A stretch of DNA of 5,427 bases from JBGSST01 sp041736915 (GTDB taxonomy: Bacteria; Bdellovibrionota; FAC87; UBA2466): positions 1 to 5,427 of the forward strand of contig JBGSST010000137.1 of assembly GCA_041736915.1 (NCBI GenBank). The letters run 5' to 3'. Under the pieces are notes generated by a model, which did no database searches, was not told the origin of the DNA, and worked only from the letters and a program-made list of their open reading frames with translations. Shown one piece after another: positions 1 to 5,427 of the stretch. Position numbers and translations under genes: made by a program. Every line of letters starts with the position of its first letter. Position 1 is the stretch's first letter.

Positions 1-3000
1 GTGGCGGGCGGCCTGCAGTACATGAGCGAGGCCATGCAGGAATCCGGTTTCCTAATGGCCACCCAGGACGACACGGGACGGTTACAGGGCAACATGCTGT
101 ACGATCCAAAAAGATTTGCCAGCGACACCGGCCGGGAAACCGTGATCTCGATGGCCATCTTTGGTGGCGCAAGTTTCGTCGGCGCGGGCTTCATCGGAAT
201 GGGGTCGCGCATGCTAGCCGCCAGCGAAGCGGTGGCAAAAACCGGAGCGAGTACGGAAGCCGCTCTATCCGCCACCCGAAAAGTGCAAAGCATGGCCGGC
301 ACCGCTACCACGGTCGAGGCCACGGCCGAGTACAAGCTACTGGCCGGTATCGCCGAAAGGTCCAGGATAACCGTCAACAACGTCACCCGCTCCATGACCG
401 TGCCGGAGCTAATGTCCACCCTCAAGGCGGGGGAAAGCTGGAAAGCGGGCCTCCTTCGCCGTTCGGCCAGCAGTCAGCTTGGCCAGACCGTGACGAACAT
501 GACCTCCATGCTCGGGGTAGGAACCGTGGGCCGCACCGGACTCGACTACGCGGATGCCGTTTACCATGGACGGCACTACGGCTTCGACGATCTCACCGAA
601 TCACTTCAGCGCAACGCGCTGGCCGAGGCGTCCACCGCGCTGTTCATGGCCGGAGCCGATCGCATGATTGCCGACAAAATCAAACCCCGCGTGCGGCAGA
701 TCGGCAACGTGCGCTTCGATCTGTCACCGCTCTACAAAACGCTTTGGGCCGGCGGCGCGAACGTGGGCATCGGAATGGTCGGCCAGCAGGCCAGCCGCAC
801 GCTGTCGCACGCCACGATGAACTCGAAGTTTCAGGACCTCATCAAGCAGATGAACGAGGCGACTTCACCGGAAGAGCGCGAACGAATCTTTGCCGAGGTC
901 GATAGCTTCACGCAGCAGTTCGAGGCCATGCGAAAGCAAGAAGAAGAGGCGCACGGACGGGAGTGGATGCACCGGCTGTTTATCGACGTGGGCACGTTCG
1001 GGCGCAAGGCCGCGATGGGAAGCTACCGCGCGCAAACCGGAATGCGGGAGGCGCAGCGGTTAGCCAAAGGCGCGTCGGTAAACGACAGCGTCGCCCGTAT
1101 GAAGCGCGACATGACGGTGGGTTGGTTCAGTAAGCTCACCGCGCCGATGGAACACCTTACGACTCACCACAAGGCCCCGGAGTTCACGAGCCTCGTCGAT
1201 GCCCCCGGCGGAGCCCACGTGCTGAAGGCCCTAAAAGAGCTGCGCGACGGCGGAACCTCGGCCGAGGCCCCGCGGGCCGGCGAGGTGCTCAAAGGGGAAC
1301 TCGACAAGCTTTCCAAAAAACTTTCGGAGATGGGCGTCAGCCACACCCGCGCCGAGCTGGAAGGGATGGTCGACGCCTTCACCACCGATCAGTCGCGGGG
1401 CCAAATGGCCTTGCTCGCCATGGAGAAGCGCCAGCGTCGGGGGGCCGACGGGAAACGTGAAACTTATGACGTCGAGGGCGGGGCCCTCGTCGACTTCGCG
1501 CAATGGGCCATGGGCCAGCACCACGCAAAAATTACGAAAGGGCTCGCGGCCGAGCGGCTCGTCGCCCCCACTCAGGGGGCCCAGCTAGAGGCGCTGGCAC
1601 GAGAGCGGGACGCCTGGCTAACCCGTCTCGCGCGCGACCCCATTGCCGCCCAAGAGCTTCCACTCGTGCTGGTCACCGCCAAGGGCAATGAGGCACAGCG
1701 GGTGGAGCTTCGCCGGATGCTGGCGGAAGCCTGGGCACTGCGCTGGAGCACCGATCCGCAAGCGCAAAAAGGTTTTGCCCTGGCCATCGAGCGGTTCCTG
1801 AACGGCTACCTCAGCAAGCTAAACGTGGCCGCGAACTCCGCCGAGACCGTGAAGAAAGTCTTGGAGCAATACAAAGACGCGCAGCCCGGTAACTTCCCCG
1901 CCAACGTCGGGTGGATGCTCAATCATAAAGTTTCGCTCGGCGAGTACGCCGATATGTTCGGGGTCGACTCCCGCACCGCGCGCGTGGCGGCCGAGTACTT
2001 AATCGCCTGGGACCGTAAGCGAGAGAACGGCCGCCGCATTCGTAGCGTCGCGCGCTTCAACGAGTTCATGAATGCGTTCAAGAAGGAGCTGGGCGGCGCA
2101 GGTCCCGAAGCGCGCCCTTCGGAGGCCGCTTGGATCGCCAGCTACGAGCAGTGGCTTAAAGACAATCCCGCTTTCCCGGCCCCTCCGCATTTCCCGTGGG
2201 TGACCGAGATTTTGAAGGCCCCCGATTTAAGTCGCGCGCTGGAAGCGCAGTACGGGCGTAAGCCCACGGCCAGCGAGATCGCCGACTTCGAAGGCTTACG
2301 AAAAATTCTGGGCGCCAAGACGGCCGAAGATCGCGCGGGAGCCGCGGAAACGGTTTTGGGGCGAAAGCTTACCGACAAGCAACGCGTGGCGCTCGAAGCG
2401 GCGCACAAGCTTGGTAACAATGGCGACGCCTTCGCCGCGCTCGAAGAAAAGACTAACGTATTGGCCAGCGGAAATTTTACCCCCGCCGAGCGCGCCGCGC
2501 TGCTGCGGTGGCGCATCGTGGGTGGCGTCGAGCCGGGTAGAGACCCCGTCCTAACCCTGCTCGACAAAACGCCGTCCAATAACGACACCGCCGTCGTACT
2601 CGCCCGCGGGCTGCAGGTGAATTTCAAACCGCTGACGTCGTTCGAGATCGAAAGCTGGCTCGAAGGCCGTGGCTTCACTCCCCCCGGTAAAGACGGGACC
2701 GACCAAGGAATCATCGGCGCCCTCGCGGATCCGGGTTCTAAAGAAGGGGCCGCCACTCGCGGGATCGCGATGACGGAGCTGCATCCGGGACGAACCAAAG
2801 GCGGCGGCGAGAACTTTGCCCTCGTCGATACGAGCTCGTTGCGCGATCGCGGGGCCGTATTGCCCACCCAGCGACTAAAGGAAATGGCGGTCGAGGTGCT
2901 GGGTGACGACGCGGGCTTCCAGGCCACGGCAAGACGGGCCTTCCCGTCGGTGGCGGTAGGGCCCATCGCGAGTCACGAGATTCCCGGGGTTAGAATAAAC

Positions 3001-3336
3001 GGCTTAACCTACGCGAAAGATGATCTCGGGATGCTCCAGGGCCGGCTGCACACGGCGAACTTTGCCGAGGGTTCAAAGATAATCGGCGTGGATGGCGATC
3101 GTGTCCAGCTCACGGCGATGTACTGGGGAAGGGAACCCCGCTCCAATATTCAAAAGCGGCTCACCGCGAACGTAGAGCTTTCGCTCGCCGACTTGAAAAA
3201 GGCCGCTCCCGGAGTCGATCTCGATGCCTTGCTGAAAGCGCCGCCTCGCGGGCTGCGCGTTTACGTCGATCCCACGCCGCCCGGTGGGGGGGCGCCTCGC
3301 GTGCTAACCGTCGTTTACGACCCCGCGAAAAAGTAA
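1..3336 (+). CDS. Very large Ala/Gly-rich protein of unknown function, probably the C-terminal part of a longer gene
   Basis: I do not recognise this protein. The frame is open from base 1 (a GTG) to the TAA at 3334-3336, 1111 codons. No upstream bases are visible, so no ribosome binding site can be judged and the gene may well start earlier; no signal peptide is seen. Visible layout: Gly-rich hydrophobic stretches at residues about 47-68, 167-181 and 247-264, which could insert in or pack against a membrane; a charged helix at about 273-318; mixed helical sequence to about 740 with a helix-turn-helix-like stretch at 644-667; a possible repeat around GRKPT (752-756) and GRKLT (787-791); then a Gly/Pro/beta-rich region from about 880 to the end. 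I found no catalytic motif, nucleotide-binding loop or Cys cluster. Sensible amino-acid composition throughout argues that it is coding. A multidomain secreted, surface or effector-like protein is possible but unproven. Coding is near certain; function is unknown. Confidence 0.88.
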   Translation: MAGGLQYMSEAMQESGFLMATQDDTGRLQGNMLYDPKRFASDTGRETVISMAIFGGASFVGAGFIGMGSRMLAASEAVAKTGASTEAALSATRKVQSMAGTATTVEATAEYKLLAGIAERSRITVNNVTRSMTVPELMSTLKAGESWKAGLLRRSASSQLGQTVTNMTSMLGVGTVGRTGLDYADAVYHGRHYGFDDLTESLQRNALAEASTALFMAGADRMIADKIKPRVRQIGNVRFDLSPLYKTLWAGGANVGIGMVGQQASRTLSHATMNSKFQDLIKQMNEATSPEERERIFAEVDSFTQQFEAMRKQEEEAHGREWMHRLFIDVGTFGRKAAMGSYRAQTGMREAQRLAKGASVNDSVARMKRDMTVGWFSKLTAPMEHLTTHHKAPEFTSLVDAPGGAHVLKALKELRDGGTSAEAPRAGEVLKGELDKLSKKLSEMGVSHTRAELEGMVDAFTTDQSRGQMALLAMEKRQRRGADGKRETYDVEGGALVDFAQWAMGQHHAKITKGLAAERLVAPTQGAQLEALARERDAWLTRLARDPIAAQELPLVLVTAKGNEAQRVELRRMLAEAWALRWSTDPQAQKGFALAIERFLNGYLSKLNVAANSAETVKKVLEQYKDAQPGNFPANVGWMLNHKVSLGEYADMFGVDSRTARVAAEYLIAWDRKRENGRRIRSVARFNEFMNAFKKELGGAGPEARPSEAAWIASYEQWLKDNPAFPAPPHFPWVTEILKAPDLSRALEAQYGRKPTASEIADFEGLRKILGAKTAEDRAGAAETVLGRKLTDKQRVALEAAHKLGNNGDAFAALEEKTNVLASGNFTPAERAALLRWRIVGGVEPGRDPVLTLLDKTPSNNDTAVVLARGLQVNFKPLTSFEIESWLEGRGFTPPGKDGTDQGIIGALADPGSKEGAATRGIAMTELHPGRTKGGGENFALVDTSSLRDRGAVLPTQRLKEMAVEVLGDDAGFQATARRAFPSVAVGPIASHEIPGVRINGLTYAKDDLGMLQGRLHTANFAEGSKIIGVDGDRVQLTAMYWGREPRSNIQKRLTANVELSLADLKKAAPGVDLDALLKAPPRGLRVYVDPTPPGGGAPRVLTVVYDPAKK

Positions 3337-3339
3337 GGC

Positions 3340-4227
3340 TTAGGCTTCCGCCTCGACGGGAACCAGTGCGTCCGCGCGACGGCGTGCCGGTCGGGCGACC
3401 AGCCGTTCCACCCCCAGCACCGCCCCCGACAATAGAGTGAGGCAGATGGCGATCGTCGGCACGGTAGGCAGCCGCGTATAGTTCAGCGAAAGCAAAAAGC
3501 CCGATACCGAAGCCACGAGCGACACGCTCGCGCATAGGGTGAGGTGCAAGGCCAACCCTTTAGTGCGCATGCGCGAAAGAATTCCCGTCGGCAGAAACAG
3601 CAATGAGATGGTGAAGAGGAAGCCAAGGAACTGCACCGACACGCAAAGCATGGAAAGGGTTAAAAAGCGAAACGCCGTCATGCGGCCGGGCGACTGGCGC
3701 AGCGCCGAGCCTTCCCCAAACAAGGCGCACTCGAACGATTGGTGCGACCACTTACGCCAGCCCAACACCAAAATCGTCGAAAACAGCAGTGACGCCACCG
3801 CGGTCGCAATCGACTCGTGATTGGTAAGCGTAGCGAGGTCACCGAAGTAAACCTGCGCCATGTGGCTTTCCAGCGCGGGGAAAAGCGAGCTCAGGAGATA
3901 ACCCACCGCGAGCAGCACCGCGAAGGTGTAGGCGAATGCGGTGTTGCGGGAGGCCATGCGGGCCACGGCCAGGTTATCGGTGAACAAAAACGTGGCGGCG
4001 GAAACGCCGAAGGCCGCGAGAAACGGAATCAGGTCAGAGTGCTCGATGCCGATCTCGGGCAAAACGCCCAGCGCCAGTAGCACGCCGACCATGGCCCCTT
4101 GCCCCACGCACATCGTCTGCATCGAGCGGTCGCGGGTGGCGAGCTGCGCGCCGAGCAAGGCCAGCGAAACGGCGGCAAGCCCGCCGGCCAAAATCGTCCA
4201 TTGGTAGAGCACGAAGAGGTTCGTCAC
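3340..4227 (-). CDS. Metal ABC transporter permease, ABC-3 family (ZnuB/TroC-like)
   Basis: This is an inner-membrane subunit that would form the channel for a divalent metal, probably zinc or manganese, driven by the ATPase encoded just upstream. It has 295 residues, normal for the family. Hydrophobic segments lie at about 4-29, 41-57, 66-82, 97-117, 140-156, 187-213, 225-248 and 255-277. Family landmarks are LGAQLATRDR after the first helix (25-34), VYFGDLATL (126-134) and GFLFTISLLFLPTGIL (202-217), which matches the usual Gly-x-Leu...LLxxPxxxA segment. The usual Ser-His-(Ala/Ser)-x-x-Gly motif is replaced by GQGAMVG (42-48). The C-terminal tail (278-295) starts Arg-rich and ends acidic. 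The GTG start at 4227-4225 overlaps the ATPase stop by 4 nt and follows a strong ribosome binding site, so the start is well supported and translation is probably coupled. The gene ends 3 bp from the convergent large frame. Substrate is inferred from family and neighbours. Confidence 0.93.
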   Translation of the reverse strand: MTNLFVLYQWTILAGGLAAVSLALLGAQLATRDRSMQTMCVGQGAMVGVLLALGVLPEIGIEHSDLIPFLAAFGVSAATFLFTDNLAVARMASRNTAFAYTFAVLLAVGYLLSSLFPALESHMAQVYFGDLATLTNHESIATAVASLLFSTILVLGWRKWSHQSFECALFGEGSALRQSPGRMTAFRFLTLSMLCVSVQFLGFLFTISLLFLPTGILSRMRTKGLALHLTLCASVSLVASVSGFLLSLNYTRLPTVPTIAICLTLLSGAVLGVERLVARPARRRADALVPVEAEA

Positions 4228-4844
4228 GACATCACCTCCAGGTGCAGCGGCACTACGTCGAGCTGGCTCGACTCTTCGGGGCTAAGCCCCTGGTGGCACA
4301 CCATCACGACCGCACGCGGAGTGGCCGGCGTGGAGCTTTTCAAAAACTGAGCGATGGCGCGGGTAACCGCCGCCCGGCTTTTCTCGTCCAGGTGATTCAT
4401 CGGCTCGTCGAACACGAGTAGCTGCGGATCTTTCAATAGCGATCGGGTGAGGAGCACCCGCTTACGCTCGCCGCCGGAGGCCGAGTTCCACGCGAGCTTC
4501 AGGTGCTCACTACCCAAGAGCTGGTAGGCGCCGATGCGCGAATCGTCGATATCGCCGGCCTGCGAAAGCGACAGCACGTCGCGCAGCGTGAGGGGCAAAT
4601 GCATTTCCGTGTTTTCCAACTGCGGCAGGTAGTCGGTTCGCTTTGCCGAAATCGCGCAGTAGAGCCGTCCACCCGCCAGCGGCTGCTCGCCCAAGATCAC
4701 TTTGAGCAGTGACGACTTACCGCAGCCGTTGCTGCCCGACACCAAAAGCACCTGCCCCGGCTCGAGACGGAACGACAGGTTTTCCTGCAGCAGCCGGCCT
4801 CCCGGAACGCCGTAGCTTAGGTTCTTGGCTTCGAGCAATGGCAC
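4224..4844 (-). CDS. Metal ABC transporter ATP-binding subunit (ZnuC-like), compact form
   Basis: This cytoplasmic ATPase would power the adjacent permease. All nucleotide-binding motifs are present (numbering from GTG at 4844): Walker A GSNGCGKS (37-44), Q-loop Gln75 in YLPQ, signature SASGGE (121-126), Walker B LLVFDE (142-147), D-loop NHLD (150-153) and switch His184 in VCHQG. At 206 residues it is shorter than typical ZnuC proteins (about 240-260), with only some 22 residues after the switch His. I chose GTG 4844 because it is 1 nt after the stop of the binding-protein gene and puts the family's opening strand (LLEAKNLSYG) right at the N-terminus. A weak AGGA lies 13 nt upstream (4861-4858). 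A TTG at 4892 would add 16 residues, overlap the upstream gene by 47 nt, and has GGAG 10 nt before it; I think it less likely. The stop overlaps the permease start (GTGA). Confidence 0.93.
   Translation of the reverse strand: MPLLEAKNLSYGVPGGRLLQENLSFRLEPGQVLLVSGSNGCGKSSLLKVILGEQPLAGGRLYCAISAKRTDYLPQLENTEMHLPLTLRDVLSLSQAGDIDDSRIGAYQLLGSEHLKLAWNSASGGERKRVLLTRSLLKDPQLLVFDEPMNHLDEKSRAAVTRAIAQFLKSSTPATPRAVVMVCHQGLSPEESSQLDVVPLHLEVMS
4231..4240 (-). promoter_or_regulatory. Strong Shine-Dalgarno sequence for the permease
   Basis: On the minus strand this reads TGGAGGTGAT, which pairs with the ATCACCTCC stretch common at the 3' end of bacterial 16S rRNA over nine bases. GGAGG ends 7 nt before the GTG start at 4227. 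It sits inside the last codons of the ATPase gene, so it decides the permease start and suggests translational coupling. Confidence 0.85.
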
Positions 4845-4845
4845 G

Positions 4846-5427
4846 TCAGCTTTTCTTTCCTTTGAGGGCTTCCACAATCTGGTCGACGACAAAATCGATT
4901 AGCTCCGGATAGGTGCCGGGCTTGCCATTTGCCTTCACCGAAAGCGGTACGATCAGGGCGGGCAGTCCGGAAAGCTCCGCCACCTTGCTCACCGTTTTGC
5001 GCGGAGCCGTGTCGCCCGCGATGATGAACTTGATGCCGGCATTCTTGGCCTGCATGGCTACGTCCGCCAAGCGCCCCGCCGACGGAGTGACGCCGGGCTT
5101 TTCCTCGATGCTGCCGATGGAAACCAAGCCAAAACTTTGAATGAAGTAAGTAAACTCCCGGTGGTACTCGATGAATAGCGGCCCGGTATGCCCCGCCATG
5201 GCGGTCTTAAGCTTAGCGGCGTTACGGGCCTTCACGTCTTCGATCGTTTTCTTGAGTGACTCGTAGCCTGCCTTGTAGGCTGCGGCATTGGCCGGATCGT
5301 TGGCGACGAGCGTGTCTCTAACCACGGTCGTTGCTTGAATCATCGCGTCGGGGCCCAACCAAAAATGCGGATTGCCGTTGGGGTGAACGTCGCCCATCGA
5401 GCGGTCCACCGGCAACAGCGGGCGCTC
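4846..5427 (-). CDS. Metal ABC transporter solute-binding protein (ZnuA/TroA-like), 5' end missing
   Basis: This is the extracytoplasmic metal-capturing subunit of the transporter. Only the C-terminal 193 residues are present; the frame stays open to base 5427, so the signal peptide, first metal-ligand region and true start lie outside the window. No visible codon should be taken as the start, including the TTG at 5415. Numbered from that codon, the fragment has the family signature GDVHPNGNPHFW (8-19) with ligand His17 and the second-lobe signature HREFTYF (85-91) with ligand His85. His rather than Glu at this third ligand position is more typical of zinc than manganese binders. GVTPSAG (108-114) is also a family landmark. 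Two oddities: Gly21 replaces the usual Asp in the PHxWLDP motif, and the C-terminal region reads VPLSVKANG (156-164) where the usual fourth ligand Asp is expected. Zinc versus manganese cannot be settled. The gene is first of the three visible operon genes. Confidence 0.93.
   Translation of the reverse strand, partial: ERPLLPVDRSMGDVHPNGNPHFWLGPDAMIQATTVVRDTLVANDPANAAAYKAGYESLKKTIEDVKARNAAKLKTAMAGHTGPLFIEYHREFTYFIQSFGLVSIGSIEEKPGVTPSAGRLADVAMQAKNAGIKFIIAGDTAPRKTVSKVAELSGLPALIVPLSVKANGKPGTYPELIDFVVDQIVEALKGKKS
4858..4861 (-). promoter_or_regulatory. Weak ribosome binding site candidate for the ATPase
   Basis: The minus strand reads AGGA inside an A/G-rich run (AAAGGAAAGAAAAG) in the last codons of the binding-protein gene, 13 nt before the GTG at 4844. 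The spacing is longer than usual, so it may act mainly by re-initiation after the binding-protein stop 1 nt upstream of the GTG. Confidence 0.4.

Noticed and set aside
2142..2966. Minus-strand 274-codon open frame opposite the giant gene
   Set aside because: The translation is low-complexity Ser/Ala/Pro/Arg-rich with no motif, as expected of an antisense frame in GC-rich coding DNA, and the + strand frame is clearly continuous through it.
1..3336. Giant frame as a phage tail tape-measure protein
   Set aside because: Hydrophobic Gly-rich helices and great length are compatible, but no phage structural genes are nearby, the C-terminus is not tape-measure-like, and the only neighbour seen is a housekeeping metal transporter.
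3342..3353. Small hairpin AGGC-TTCC-GCCT at the permease 3' end, with five A on the + strand at 3328-3332
   Set aside because: Read on the minus strand it gives a 4-bp stem with a GGAA loop and a short T-run about 9 nt later; the stem is too short and too far from the T-run for a credible intrinsic terminator.
3161..3535. Minus-strand 124-codon frame spanning the convergent junction
   Set aside because: It is Arg/Gly-rich, overlaps the ends of two well-supported genes in other frames, and has no recognisable domain.
3539..4350. Several + strand frames of 83-93 codons opposite the permease and ATPase
   Set aside because: Their translations are charged, repetitive antisense images of membrane-protein codons, and the minus-strand genes have clear family motifs.
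4846..5415. TTG at 5415 as start of the binding protein
   Set aside because: The same frame stays open to the window end (Glu-Arg-Pro-Leu before it), the family needs a signal peptide and a whole N-terminal lobe, and the TTG lies just before the mid-protein GDVHP motif.

Overview
The window holds two unrelated blocks that face each other. The left 61% (1-3336, + strand) is one long open frame of 1111 codons. It encodes an Ala/Gly/Arg-rich, largely helical protein that I do not recognise, and it probably continues upstream of base 1. The right 39% (3340-5427, - strand) is the 3' part of a three-gene ABC transporter operon for a divalent metal (zinc or manganese class, ZnuABC/TroABC-like). Its transcription order is solute-binding protein (5' end cut off by the window edge), then ATPase, then permease. 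The two blocks are convergent, and their TAA stop codons are only 3 bp apart.

The transporter genes are tightly coupled. The binding-protein TGA is followed after 1 nt by the likely GTG start of the ATPase. The ATPase TGA overlaps the GTG start of the permease by 4 nt (GTGA), with a near-perfect Shine-Dalgarno sequence in the last ATPase codons. Together the genes would encode a periplasmic (or lipid-anchored) metal-capturing protein, a cytoplasmic ATP-hydrolysing subunit and an inner-membrane channel of the ABC-3 family. All three look divergent from textbook ZnuABC. The ATPase is short (206 aa), the permease lacks the usual His-containing motif after its first membrane helix, and the binding protein lacks the C-terminal Asp ligand at its usual position.

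The large protein has Gly-rich hydrophobic stretches in its first quarter, long charged helices in the middle, a helix-turn-helix-like stretch near residues 644-667, a possible short internal repeat around a GRKxT motif (752-756 and 787-791), and a beta/Pro/Gly-rich C-terminus. Its function cannot be assigned from the sequence.

The DNA is GC-rich (by eye about 60%, not counted), gene-dense and uses GTG starts freely. A giant, poorly conserved Ala-rich protein next to a GDVHPxGNPH-type metal-binding protein fits a Gram-negative bacterium, possibly of the Bdellovibrionota or former Deltaproteobacteria. That placement is a weak inference. I see no tRNA, rRNA, CRISPR array, insertion sequence or phage gene, and no intergenic stretch longer than 3 bp.
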